From NCBI GenBank assembly GCA_005503065.1, contig SCOE01000044.1, positions 1-44,121 of the forward strand: a stretch of DNA of 44,121 nucleotides, read 5' to 3'. Both the position numbers and the translations under genes were made by a program. The DNA comes from Comamonadaceae bacterium ALPHA2B (GTDB lineage: Bacteria > Pseudomonadota > Gammaproteobacteria > Burkholderiales > Burkholderiaceae_C). Position 1 is the stretch's first letter. Every line of letters begins with the position of its first letter. The notes beneath the pieces are model-generated. The model was not told where the DNA came from. It worked only from the letters and a program-made list of their open reading frames with translations, and did not search any database. Of this stretch, positions 17,343 through 25,559 are shown piece by piece.

Positions 17343-18326
17343 TCAAGGCGCCACGCTGGCAGCCCACTTCTCAAGCAGGCGCCCGTACGGCTTCATGAAG
17401 TGTTCCTCGGCGAATTTTCCCTGCTTCACGGCCAGTTGGCTGCGCTCCTCCCGGTCGTAGACGATCTGAGTCAAGGAGTAGTCCTGGTTCTTCAGGCTCG
17501 GTCGAAAGAGACTCCCGGCCGCCGAATTGGCGTTGTAGATCTCGGGGCGATAGATCTTCTGGAAGCTTTCCATGGTGCTGATGGTGCCGATCAGTTCGAG
17601 GTCCGAGTAGTCGGCCAGCAGATCCCCGTGGAAGTAGAAGGCCAGCGGTGCCACCCCCCCCGGGGGCATGAAGAAGCGGACCTGCATGCCCATCTTCGCG
17701 AAGTAGCGGTCGGTCGACGAGGGCTCGTCCTGCTCGTACTCGACACCCAGCACCGGGTGGCGGTTGCCGCTGCGCTGGTAGCTTCTGCTGGTGGCCGCGC
17801 TGATGCAGATCACCGGCGCCTTGCCAAGGTGCGCCTTGTAGACGCTCGACTTGACGAACTGCCTGAACAGCTTGCCGTGCAGGTCGCCGAAGTCGTCCGG
17901 CACCCCGAATTCCGACCGGTCCGCGTTGTAGCCCGGAAGCAGGATGCTGAAGTCGTAGTCGCGCACATAGGAGGAGAAATTGTTCCCCGCGATGCCTTCG
18001 ATGCGCCTGTTCTCCCTCCTGTCGTGGATGCAGGTCTTGAGCATCTCGATCAACGGGAATGCCGCAGCGCCGTCCTCGACGTCGATGCCGATCTCGACGG
18101 AGATGATTTCGAGTTCGACGGCGTAGCGATCTCCCATGGGGTTGTCCCAGTGGGCCAGTTCGTTGAAGCGGTTGTCGATCATCCGCAACGTGTTGCGCAG
18201 GTTCTGCTGGCGGCTCTTTCCCCGGGCCAGGTTGGCAAAGTTGGTGGTGATGCGCGTGCCCTCCGATGGCTGGTAGTTCTCGTCGAAACCGATGCGCTGG
18301 AGTTTGAAGCTGAGTTCGTGGTTCAT
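17343..18326 (-). CDS. mesX: DUF1852 protein, MesX partner of MesD
   Basis: 327 residues matching DUF1852 throughout: FKLQRIGFDENYQPSEGTRI, ITTNFANLARGKSRQQNLRN, LRMIDNRFNELAHWDNPMGD, VELEIISVEIGIDV. No signal peptide or membrane span is present, so it is cytosolic. DUF1852 is reported to be required for MesD function and has been suggested to be an oxygenase that supplies the methyl group, but I see no classical oxygenase motif that proves it. Alternative in-frame starts exist upstream (18410), but family similarity starts at MNHELSF. A 120-base gap precedes mesD. It is divergent from metR, with a MetR-like box between them. Confidence 0.88.
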   Translation of the reverse strand: MNHELSFKLQRIGFDENYQPSEGTRITTNFANLARGKSRQQNLRNTLRMIDNRFNELAHWDNPMGDRYAVELEIISVEIGIDVEDGAAAFPLIEMLKTCIHDRRENRRIEGIAGNNFSSYVRDYDFSILLPGYNADRSEFGVPDDFGDLHGKLFRQFVKSSVYKAHLGKAPVICISAATSRSYQRSGNRHPVLGVEYEQDEPSSTDRYFAKMGMQVRFFMPPGGVAPLAFYFHGDLLADYSDLELIGTISTMESFQKIYRPEIYNANSAAGSLFRPSLKNQDYSLTQIVYDREERSQLAVKQGKFAEEHFMKPYGRLLEKWAASVAP

Positions 18327-18408
18327 CGATATCCGGTGACCCGATTGCTGAGATAACGGGCGACGGATGCTAGGGCCGGGAACCCATGAAGTAAAATGGT
18401 CATATCTC

Positions 18409-18430
18409 ATTCATCCATGAATTCTGCTCA
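18409..18430. promoter_or_regulatory. MetR-type operator between mesX and metR
   Basis: TGAATTCTGCTCA (18418-18430) matches the E. coli MetR consensus TGAA-N5-TTCA at seven of eight fixed positions and lies seven bases before the metR start. It overlaps a perfect inverted repeat, ATTCAT-CC-ATGAAT (18409-18422). A wider pair, CATGAAGT (18385-18392) and ACTTCATG (18432-18439, running into the metR start codon), brackets it. Autoregulation of metR and control of mesX are the natural readings. Confidence 0.55.
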
Positions 18431-18436
18431 CACTTC

Positions 18437-19375
18437 ATGCTGGAGCGCATCCACCTCGCCGTCGTCCGTGAAGTCGAACGTCAAGGTTCGCTGACCGCCG
18501 CGGCAGCGGTGCTGCACGTCACGCAGTCCGCACTGAGCCACAGCATGCGCAAGCTGGAGCAGCAGCTGGGTGCCGACATCTGGCTGCGTGACGGCCGCAG
18601 CCTGCGGCTCACGCAGGCGGGCCAGTACCTGCTGGCGGTGGCCAACCGCGTGATCCCGCAGCTCGACCTGGCGCAGGATCGGCTGCTACAGTTCGCCCAG
18701 GGCGAACGCGGCACGCTGCGCATCGGCATGGAATGCCACCCCTGCTACCAGTGGCTGCTCAAGGTCGTGTCGCCCTACCTCGCCCAGTGGCCCGACGTCG
18801 ACGTGGACGTCAAGCAGAAATTCCAGTTTGGCGGCATCGGCGCGCTCTTCGGCTACGAGATCGACCTGCTGGTCACGCCAGACCCGCTCTTCAAGCCCGG
18901 CCTCGCCTTCGAGCCGGTGTTCGACTACGAGCAGGTGCTCGTGGTGGCACGCGGCCACGCGCTGGCCGACGCTGCCCACGTCAAGCCCAGGGACCTGGCC
19001 CGCGAGGTGCTGGTGACCTATCCGGTCGAGACCGACCGGCTCGACATCTACAACCAGTTCCTCATGCCCGCTGGCGTCACGCCGAAGCGGCACAAGACCA
19101 TCGAGACCACGGACATCATGGTGCAGATGGTGGCCAGCGGCCGCGGCGTGGCCGCCCTGCCCCGCTGGCTGGTCGAGGAGTACGCGGGCCGGATGGATGT
19201 CGTGGCGGTGCGGCTCGGCGCCCGCGGCATCCACAAGCACATCTACCTGGGCGCCCGCGAGTCCGAGACGCACATCGACTACCTCAGGGCCTTCGTCGAG
19301 CTGGCGCGGCGCGGGCCGGCGCTGCCCCCACGAGGCGGCTCCGACGCCCCGGGACAAAGGGCGAAGAAACCGTAG
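18437..19375 (+). CDS. metR: LysR-family regulator of methionine genes, MetR type
   Basis: 312 residues. The N-terminal winged HTH holds REVERQGSLTAAAAVLHVTQ and SALSHSMRKLEQQLG. The effector domain matches MetR at diagnostic places: IGMECHPCYQWLLKVV (E. coli IAIECHSCIQWL), VFDYEQVLVVARGHALAD, LVTYPVETDRLDIYNQFL and GRGVAALPRWLVEEY. MetR uses homocysteine as co-inducer. Here it is divergent from mesX-mesD, so it probably controls this alternative methionine synthase. Its last residues (GQRAKKP) and stop codon lie inside the hairpin element at 19353-19476, so its C-terminus may have been altered by that element. Confidence 0.92.
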   Translation: MLERIHLAVVREVERQGSLTAAAAVLHVTQSALSHSMRKLEQQLGADIWLRDGRSLRLTQAGQYLLAVANRVIPQLDLAQDRLLQFAQGERGTLRIGMECHPCYQWLLKVVSPYLAQWPDVDVDVKQKFQFGGIGALFGYEIDLLVTPDPLFKPGLAFEPVFDYEQVLVVARGHALADAAHVKPRDLAREVLVTYPVETDRLDIYNQFLMPAGVTPKRHKTIETTDIMVQMVASGRGVAALPRWLVEEYAGRMDVVAVRLGARGIHKHIYLGARESETHIDYLRAFVELARRGPALPPRGGSDAPGQRAKKP

Positions 19376-19476
19376 CGAGCGCGCCGAGGTCGCGCCGAGG
19401 ACCGGAGCCGTGCTCTGTACGGTGGGGACCGCAGGTGCGAGATCGGGGCGCGCAGTAGGTTGATTTGTCCTTTGTC
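19353..19476. repeat. 124-bp hairpin element at the junction of metR and the prpB-like gene
   Basis: The ends are perfect 8-bp inverted repeats, GACAAAGG (19353-19360) and CCTTTGTC (19469-19476). Inside, further imperfect pairs continue inwards: AACC with GGTT, GCGCGCC with GGCGCGC, CGCGCCGAGGAC with GACCGCAGGTGCG, and CCGT with ACGG at the tip. The whole element can fold into one long stem. It carries the metR stop codon and reaches the last base or two of the convergent lyase gene. It could be a MITE-like insertion, a shared terminator, or both. Confidence 0.6.
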
Positions 19477-20335
19477 AGCTGTAGCGCTTCTCCAGCGCAT
19501 CCCACTCCGGCTTGCCCACCAGCCGCTGCCGCTCGGCGAAGGGCGTGACCAGGCCGCTGGACTCCTGCACTTCCTGTTCGTCGCGCAGCACGGTCAGCGC
19601 CTTCTGCATGCCGGCCACCGCGCCCTGCAGGGCCGCATTGGCGTACAGCACGATCCCGTAGCCCAGCTCGCCCAGCTGCTTCGCATTGAAGATCGGCGTG
19701 CGCCCGCCGATGACCATGTTCATGAGCTGCGGCTTGGCCAGGCGCTGCGGCAGGGCACGCACCTCGTCTTCTCTTGTCACCGCCTCGACGAAAAGGATGT
19801 CGGCACCGGCCTCGGCGAACTTCTGCGCGCGCTCGACGGCGGCCTCGAAGCCCTGCGTGGCGCAGGCATCGGTGCGGGCCAGGATGAGCAGGTCCGGGTC
19901 CCGGCGCGCGTCGACGGCTGCCTTGATCTTGCTCACCGCCTCGTCGGTCGGGATGACGTCCTTGCCAGAGAAATGGCCGCAGCGCTTGGGCGCGACCTGG
20001 TCCTCCAGCTGGATGCAGTCGGCACCGGCGCGCTCCAGCGTGCGCACCGTGTGGCGCACGTTCAGCGCATTGCCGAAGCCCGTGTCGGCATCGACGATCA
20101 GCGGCAGGCCCACGGCGTCGCGGATGCGCGCCGTGTGGTCGGCGATCTCGGCCAGGCCCATGAAGCCCTGGTCGGGCATGCCGAACCACATGTTGGTCAC
20201 GCCGGCGCCGGTGACGTAGATGGCAGAGTAGCCCAGGTCTTCGATGACGCGGGCCGACAGGGCGTTGAAGGCGCCCGGCACGATGACGCCGCGGCGCGCT
20301 TCGACGAGGGCCTTGAGTTGCTGGCGGGTGGACAT
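19475..20335 (-). CDS. PrpB-like lyase of the isocitrate lyase / PEP mutase superfamily
   Basis: 286 residues with a complete lyase active site: VDADTGFGN (81-89, metal/substrate loop), LEDQVAPKRCGH (110-121) with the gating cysteine C119, LARTDA and a C-terminal cap. In this superfamily KRCGH marks 2-methylisocitrate lyases. It ends the prpC-acnD-prpF operon, 26 bases after prpF, where the pathway needs a lyase splitting 2-methylisocitrate to pyruvate and succinate. However, its start (MSTRQQLKALVEARRGVIVPGAFNALSA) and FGMPDQGFMG are closer to oxaloacetate decarboxylase or dimethylmalate lyase-like members than to classical PrpB. The function is therefore inferred mainly from context. Confidence 0.75.
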   Translation of the reverse strand: MSTRQQLKALVEARRGVIVPGAFNALSARVIEDLGYSAIYVTGAGVTNMWFGMPDQGFMGLAEIADHTARIRDAVGLPLIVDADTGFGNALNVRHTVRTLERAGADCIQLEDQVAPKRCGHFSGKDVIPTDEAVSKIKAAVDARRDPDLLILARTDACATQGFEAAVERAQKFAEAGADILFVEAVTREDEVRALPQRLAKPQLMNMVIGGRTPIFNAKQLGELGYGIVLYANAALQGAVAGMQKALTVLRDEQEVQESSGLVTPFAERQRLVGKPEWDALEKRYS

Positions 20336-20361
20336 GGTTCGCTCTCGGGAAAGAAGGGTTC

Positions 20362-21567
20362 TCAGAAACAGTCGCCGGGCACGCGCACGAAGCCTTCCAT
20401 CAGCACGCGCGCGCTGCGGCTCATGAGGGCCTTGGTCACCGTCCACTGCCCGCCGACCTGCACGGCCTCGGCGCCGACGCGCAGCGTGCCGGAAGGATGG
20501 CCGAAGCGCACCGAGGTGCGCTCGCCGCCGCCGGCCGCGAGGTTGACGAGGGTACCCGGTATGGCGGCGGCCACGCCGATCGCGACCGCGGCGGTGCCCA
20601 TCATCGCGTGGTGCAACTGCCCCATCGACAGCGCGCGCACCAGCAGGTCCACATCGGCCGCCTGCACCGGCTTGCCGCTCGACGCGATGTAATCCTGCGG
20701 CGGCGCGACGAAGGCGATCTTGGGCGTGTGCTGGCGCGTCGCCGCGTCGGCCACCTCGCGGATGAGGCCCATCTTCACGGCACCCCCGGCGCGGATGGCC
20801 TCGAAGCGCGCCAGGGCCGCCTGGTCGCCGTTGACGGCCGGCTGCAGCTCCGTGCCGGCGTAGCCCAGGTCGCGGGCGTTCAGAAAGATCGTCGGGATGC
20901 CGGCGTTGATGAGCGTGGCGTCGAAGCTGCCGATGCCCGGCACGTCGAGCGTGTCGACCACGTTCCCTGTCGGGAACATCGCGCCGCCCCCTTCGCCCTC
21001 ACCGCCCTCCTCCGCCGGGTCCATGAACTCCAGCGGCACCTCGGCCGCGGGAAAGGTCACGCCGTCGAGTTCGAAGTCGCCCGTCTCCTGCACCGCGCCG
21101 TTCGTGATCGGCACATGGGCCACGATGGTCTTGCCGATGTTCGCCTGCCAGACGCGCACGGTGCAGATGCCGTCGCGCGGGATGCGGTCCGCCGGCACCA
21201 GCCCGTTCGCGATCGCAAACGGACCGACGGCGGCCGAGAGATTGCCGCAGTTGCCGGACCAGTCCACGAAGGCCTTGTCGATCGCGACCTGGCCGAAGAG
21301 GTAGTCCACGTCGTGCCCAGGCCGTTCGCTGGCCGAGAGGATGACGGCCTTGCTGGTGCTCGAGGTCGCGCCGCCCATGCCGTCGGTCTGCTTGCCGTAG
21401 GGATCGGGGCTGCCGATCACGCGCAGCAGCAGCCGGTCGCGCGCCGCGCCGGGCCGGCGGGCGGCCTCGGGCAGGTCCTCCAGGCGGAAGAAGACGCCCT
21501 TGCTGGTGCCGCCGCGCATGTAGGTGGCGCGAATGCGAATCTGCGGGGCGAAGTTGCCGACGGTCAT
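20362..21567 (-). CDS. prpF: 2-methylaconitate cis-trans isomerase
   Basis: 401 residues of the PrpF family (diaminopimelate epimerase-like fold). Typical motifs are RIRATYMRGGTSKGVFFR at the start, DPYGKQTDGMGGATSSTSKAV, DWSGNCGNLSAAVGPFAI and MGQLHHAMMGTAAVAIG. It isomerises the 2-methylaconitate made by AcnD so that the cycle proceeds to 2-methylisocitrate; PrpF and AcnD always work as a pair. It starts 32 bases after acnD ends, with the gap occupied by repeat copy B. Confidence 0.95.
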   Translation of the reverse strand: MTVGNFAPQIRIRATYMRGGTSKGVFFRLEDLPEAARRPGAARDRLLLRVIGSPDPYGKQTDGMGGATSSTSKAVILSASERPGHDVDYLFGQVAIDKAFVDWSGNCGNLSAAVGPFAIANGLVPADRIPRDGICTVRVWQANIGKTIVAHVPITNGAVQETGDFELDGVTFPAAEVPLEFMDPAEEGGEGEGGGAMFPTGNVVDTLDVPGIGSFDATLINAGIPTIFLNARDLGYAGTELQPAVNGDQAALARFEAIRAGGAVKMGLIREVADAATRQHTPKIAFVAPPQDYIASSGKPVQAADVDLLVRALSMGQLHHAMMGTAAVAIGVAAAIPGTLVNLAAGGGERTSVRFGHPSGTLRVGAEAVQVGGQWTVTKALMSRSARVLMEGFVRVPGDCF

Positions 21568-21631
21568 TTTGCTATCGATTTCATAGCTGCTCGCGCCCGT
21601 CAGACGGGCGCCCCAGCCCTTTTTGATTCAA
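21568..21631 (+). repeat. dispersed two-hairpin repeat, copy B, running into acnD
   Basis: The unit reads TTTGCTATCGATTTCATAGC, CTGCTCGCGCCCGTCAGACG, GGCGCC...GATTCAA. The second hairpin is a near-perfect stem (GCGCCCGTC / GACGGGCGC around A). It starts one base before the prpF ATG region and reaches into acnD, so that the acnD stop codon and its last ten or so residues (LESKRAGAPV) are repeat sequence. Confidence 0.75.
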
Positions 21632-24239
21632 GAAAATCCTGGGCGAAGCGCTGCAGCACGCCGCCCGCCTCGTACACCGACACCTCCTCGGCCGTGTCGA
21701 GGCGGCAGGTCACCGGCACCCGCAACACGTCCCCGCTGCGCCGATGCACGACCAGCACGAGCTCGGCACCGGGTGTGCGCGCGCCCTCCACATCGTAGGT
21801 CTCGGTGCCGTCCAGCTGCAGCGTGAGGCGATTGGTGCCGGGCCGGAACTCCAGCGGCAGCACGCCCATGCCGATGAGGTTGGTGCGGTGGATGCGTTCG
21901 AAGCCCTCCGCCACCACCGTTTCCACGCCGGCCAGGCGCACGCCCTTGGCGGCCCAGTCGCGGCTGGAGCCCTGGCCGTAGTCGGCGCCGGCGATGACGA
22001 TGAGCGGCTGTCGCCGGTCCAGGTAGGTCTCGATGGCTTCCCACATGCGCACGACCCGGCCCTCGGGCTCGATGCGCGCCAGCGATCCCTTCTTCACCAC
22101 GCCGTCCACCACCGCCATCTCGTTCACGAGCTGCGGGTTGGCGAAGGTCGCGCGCATGGCCGTGAGGTGGTCGCCGCGGTGCGTGGCGTAGGAGTTGAAG
22201 TCCTCCTCCGGCAGGCCCATGCGGTGCAGGTATTCGCCGGCGGCCGAGTCCATGAGGATCGCGTTCGACGGCGACAGGTGATCGGTCGTGATGTTGTCCG
22301 GCAGGATCGCCAGCGGGCGCATGCCGCGCAGGGAGCGCGGCGTGGCGGCCAGCGCGCCCACGCCCTCGGTGTCCCAGTACGGCGGCCGGCGGATGTAGGT
22401 GGACCGGGGACGCCAGTCGTACTGCGGCGCCACGACCTCGCCGTCGTCGGCGCGGATGGCGAACATCGGCTCGTACACGGCGCGGAACTGCGAAGGCTTG
22501 ACGCTGGCCGCGACGATGGCGTCGATCTCCTCGTCGCTCGGCCAGAGGTCTTTGAGGCGCACCGCTCGGCCGTCGCCATCGATGCCCAGCACGTCCTGCT
22601 CGATGTCGAAGCGCACCGTGCCCGCGATGGCGTAGGCCACCACCAGCGGCGGCGACGCGAGGAACGCCTGCTTCGCATAGGGGTGGATGCGCCCGTCGAA
22701 GTTGCGATTGCCCGAGAGCACCGCCGTGGCGTACAGGTCGCGCCGGGCGATCTCCTGCTGGATCGCCGGGTCGAGCGCCCCGCTCATGCCGTTGCAGGTG
22801 GTGCAGGCGAAGCCGACGATGCCGAAGCCCAACTGCTCCAGCTCGCCCAGCAGCTTCGCTTCGCGCAGGTACAGCTCCACCGCGCGGGAGCCCGGCGCCA
22901 GCGAGCTCTTGACCCAGGGCTTGCGCACCAGCCCGCGCGCGTTGGCATTGCGGGCCAGCAGCGCCGCCGCGATCACGTTGCGCGGGTTGCTGGTGTTGGT
23001 GCAGCTGGTGATGGCGGCAATGATCACCGCGCCGTCGGGCATGTGGCCCTGCGCCTCGTCGGCCTGGCCGGCTGCGAGCTTCGCGCTGTCGGCGATCCCG
23101 CGCTCGGCCAGCGCGCCGACCGGCAGGCGGCGGTGCGGGTTCGAGGGGCCGGCCATGTTGCGCACCACGGTGGCGAGGTCGAAGTGCAGCACGCGCTCGT
23201 ACTGCGCCGACACCAAGTCGTCGGCCCACAAGCCCGCCGCCTTCGCATAGGTCTCGACCAGCTGCACCTGCTCGTCGCTGCGGCCGGTGAGCCTGAGATA
23301 GTCGAGCGTCTGCCCGTCGATGGAGAAGAGCGCCGCCGTGGCGCCGTACTCGGGGCACATGTTGGAAATGGTGGCGCGGTCGCCGATCGACAGGCTGCGC
23401 GCGCCTTCACCGAAGAACTCGACATACGCGCCGACCACCTTCTGCGCCCGCAGGAATTCGGTGAGCGCGAGCACGATGTCGGTGGCCGTGATGCCCGGCG
23501 GGCGACGGCCCGTGAGTTCCACCCCCACGATGTCGGGCAGGCGCATCCAGGACGCGCGGCCCAGCATCACGTTCTCGGCCTCCAGCCCGCCCACGCCCAC
23601 GGCGATCACGCCCAGCGCGTCGACGTGCGGCGTGTGGCTGTCGGTGCCCACGCAGGTGTCGGGGAAGGCCACGCCCTCGCTCACGGCGACGACGGGCGAC
23701 ATCTTCTCCAGGTTGATCTGGTGCATGATCCCGTTGCCCGCGGGGATCACGTCGACGTTCGCGAAGGCCTTCTTCGTCCACTCGATGAAGTGGAAGCGGT
23801 CCTCGTTGCGGCGGTCCTCGATCGCGCGGTTCTTCGCGAAGGCGTCGGGGTCGAAGCCGCCGCACTCCACCGCCAGCGAATGGTCGACGATGAGCTGCAC
23901 CGGCACCACCGGATTGACGGCCGCGGGGTCGCCCCCCTCCTTCGCGATCGCGTCGCGCAGGCCGGCCAGGTCGACCAGCGCGGTCTGGCCCAGGATGTCG
24001 TGGCACACCACGCGCACCGGGTACCAGGGAAAGTCCAGGTCGCGGCGGCGCTCGACGATCTGGCGCAGGTAGTCCTGAAGGTGCGCCTGGTCGGCGCGGC
24101 GCACGAGGTTCTCGGCGTGCACCCGCGCGGTGTAGGGTAGGCCGGCCCAGGCGCCGGGCTGCAAGGCCTCCACGGCGGCGCGGGCATCGAAGTAGTCCAG
24201 GCCGGTGCCTGGCAGGGATTGGCGGTAGCTGAGGTTCAT
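21600..24239 (-). CDS. acnD: Fe/S-dependent 2-methylisocitrate dehydratase
   Basis: 879 residues of the aconitase A/IRP fold. The [4Fe-4S] ligands are C413 in AAITSCTNTSNP and C479/C482 in ACTTCNGMSG. Also seen are SHTPHVDALGVIAVGVGGLEAE in parts and the C-terminal swivel domain (ITTDHLSPSN, GADYGQGSSRDWAAKG, RIHRTNLIGMGVLPLEF). Dependence on PrpF identifies it as AcnD rather than a housekeeping aconitase. It dehydrates 2-methylcitrate. It follows prpC by 48 bases. The C-terminal LESKRAGAPV derives from an intergenic repeat (copy B), so the original end may have differed. Confidence 0.95.
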   Translation of the reverse strand: MNLSYRQSLPGTGLDYFDARAAVEALQPGAWAGLPYTARVHAENLVRRADQAHLQDYLRQIVERRRDLDFPWYPVRVVCHDILGQTALVDLAGLRDAIAKEGGDPAAVNPVVPVQLIVDHSLAVECGGFDPDAFAKNRAIEDRRNEDRFHFIEWTKKAFANVDVIPAGNGIMHQINLEKMSPVVAVSEGVAFPDTCVGTDSHTPHVDALGVIAVGVGGLEAENVMLGRASWMRLPDIVGVELTGRRPPGITATDIVLALTEFLRAQKVVGAYVEFFGEGARSLSIGDRATISNMCPEYGATAALFSIDGQTLDYLRLTGRSDEQVQLVETYAKAAGLWADDLVSAQYERVLHFDLATVVRNMAGPSNPHRRLPVGALAERGIADSAKLAAGQADEAQGHMPDGAVIIAAITSCTNTSNPRNVIAAALLARNANARGLVRKPWVKSSLAPGSRAVELYLREAKLLGELEQLGFGIVGFACTTCNGMSGALDPAIQQEIARRDLYATAVLSGNRNFDGRIHPYAKQAFLASPPLVVAYAIAGTVRFDIEQDVLGIDGDGRAVRLKDLWPSDEEIDAIVAASVKPSQFRAVYEPMFAIRADDGEVVAPQYDWRPRSTYIRRPPYWDTEGVGALAATPRSLRGMRPLAILPDNITTDHLSPSNAILMDSAAGEYLHRMGLPEEDFNSYATHRGDHLTAMRATFANPQLVNEMAVVDGVVKKGSLARIEPEGRVVRMWEAIETYLDRRQPLIVIAGADYGQGSSRDWAAKGVRLAGVETVVAEGFERIHRTNLIGMGVLPLEFRPGTNRLTLQLDGTETYDVEGARTPGAELVLVVHRRSGDVLRVPVTCRLDTAEEVSVYEAGGVLQRFAQDFLESKRAGAPV

Positions 24240-24287
24240 CGTGGGCGCCGCCTCGAAGGGTGGCGGTGGTATGGACGGGTCGACGCC

Positions 24288-25445
24288 TCAGCGCCGCGCA
24301 TCGATCGGCACGAAGGCCTGGTCTTCCGGCCCGGTGTAGTTGGCGCTCGGGCGGATGATCTTGTTGTCGATGCGCTGCTCGATCACGTGGGCCGCCCAGC
24401 CGCTGGTGCGCGCGATCACGAAGAGCGGCGTGAACATCGACGTCGGCACGCCCATCAGGTGGTAGCTCACGGCGCTGAACCAGTCCAGGTTGGGGAACAT
24501 CCTCTTGGCATCCCACATGACCGATTCCAGCCGCTCGGCGATGTCGAACATGCGCGTGGAGCCGGCCTCCTCGGACAGGCGCCTCGCCACACCCTTGATC
24601 ACCACGTTGCGCGGATCGCTCACGGTGTACACGGGATGGCCGAAGCCGATCACCACCTCCTTGGCCTCGATGCGGCGGCGGATGTCGGCCTCGGCCTCGT
24701 CGGGGTTGTCGTAGCGCTTCTGGATCTCGAAGGCCACCTCGTTGGCACCGCCGTGCTTGGGGCCACGCAGCGCGCCGATGGCGCCGGCGATGGACGAGTA
24801 CATGTCGCTGCCCGTGCCGGCGATCACCCGCGCCGTGAACGTCGATGCGTTGAACTCGTGCTCCGCATAGAGGTTCAGCGAGGTGTGCATCGCGCCGACC
24901 CAGGCCTGCGAAGGCTTGCGTCCGTGCAGCAGGTGCAGGAAGTGGCCGCCGATGGAGTCGTCGTCGGTCTCGACCTCGATGCGCCGCCCGGCGCTGCTCC
25001 AGTGGTACCAGTACAGCAGCATCGAGCCGAGCGAGGCCATCAGCCGGTCGGCAATGTCGCGCGCACCGGCGATGTTGTGGTCGTCCTTCTCGGGCAGCAC
25101 GCAGCCCAGCGCCGAGACGCCGGTGCGCATCACGTCCATCGGGTGGGCACCGGCCGGCAGGCTCTCCAGCGCGTCCTTCACGCTCGCCGGCAGGCCGCGC
25201 ATGGACTTCAGCCGTGTCTTGTACGTGCGCAGTTCGGCGCGCGTGGGCAGCTTGCCGTGCACCAGCAGGTGCGCGATTTCCTCGAATTCGCAGACCTCGG
25301 CAATGTCCAGGATGTCATATCCCCGGTAGTGCAGGTCGTTGCCGGAGCGCCCGACGGTGCACAGGGCGGTGTTGCCGGCGGTGACGCCGGACAGCGCCAC
25401 GGATTTCTTGGGCTTGAAGGCGGCCGATGCGGTGGGTGTTGTCAT
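24288..25445 (-). CDS. prpC: 2-methylcitrate synthase
   Basis: 385 residues of the citrate synthase family in the short PrpC form. Catalytic residues are in place: H231 in [10 protein letters not shown]270 in VIGFGHPVY and D321 in NLDWFSAV; H196 sits in [10 protein letters not shown]. The C-terminus has the [19 protein letters not shown] pattern shared by 2-methylcitrate synthases. It condenses propionyl-CoA with oxaloacetate. The frame extends far upstream across the divergent regulator, but the ATG at 25445 is where similarity starts. It heads the prp operon; a TTGCGAA site lies immediately before its start codon and its ribosome site is poor. Confidence 0.95.
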   Translation of the reverse strand: MTTPTASAAFKPKKSVALSGVTAGNTALCTVGRSGNDLHYRGYDILDIAEVCEFEEIAHLLVHGKLPTRAELRTYKTRLKSMRGLPASVKDALESLPAGAHPMDVMRTGVSALGCVLPEKDDHNIAGARDIADRLMASLGSMLLYWYHWSSAGRRIEVETDDDSIGGHFLHLLHGRKPSQAWVGAMHTSLNLYAEHEFNASTFTARVIAGTGSDMYSSIAGAIGALRGPKHGGANEVAFEIQKRYDNPDEAEADIRRRIEAKEVVIGFGHPVYTVSDPRNVVIKGVARRLSEEAGSTRMFDIAERLESVMWDAKRMFPNLDWFSAVSYHLMGVPTSMFTPLFVIARTSGWAAHVIEQRIDNKIIRPSANYTGPEDQAFVPIDARR

Positions 25446-25447
25446 GC

Positions 25448-25538
25448 TTCGCAATCTACGCAAAATGCGCGTTGCCGCCCATGGCTGAATTGGCGAAACA
25501 TTGCGAATGAAAAGCCTCCTTATTGCGAATTTTGCGAA
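25448..25538. promoter_or_regulatory. cluster of TTGCGAA sites between prpC and its regulator
   Basis: TTGCGAA occurs three times on the plus strand (25501-25507, 25523-25529, 25532-25538) and once inverted as TTCGCAA (25448-25454). A degenerate inverted TTTTGCGT lies at 25459-25466. The last two plus-strand copies are nine bases apart. The sites cover both divergent starts, so they are the likely operators of the adjacent XRE-type regulator for prp and for itself. Confidence 0.6.
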
Positions 25539-25559
25539 TCCAACCCAAAGGCTACGCCG

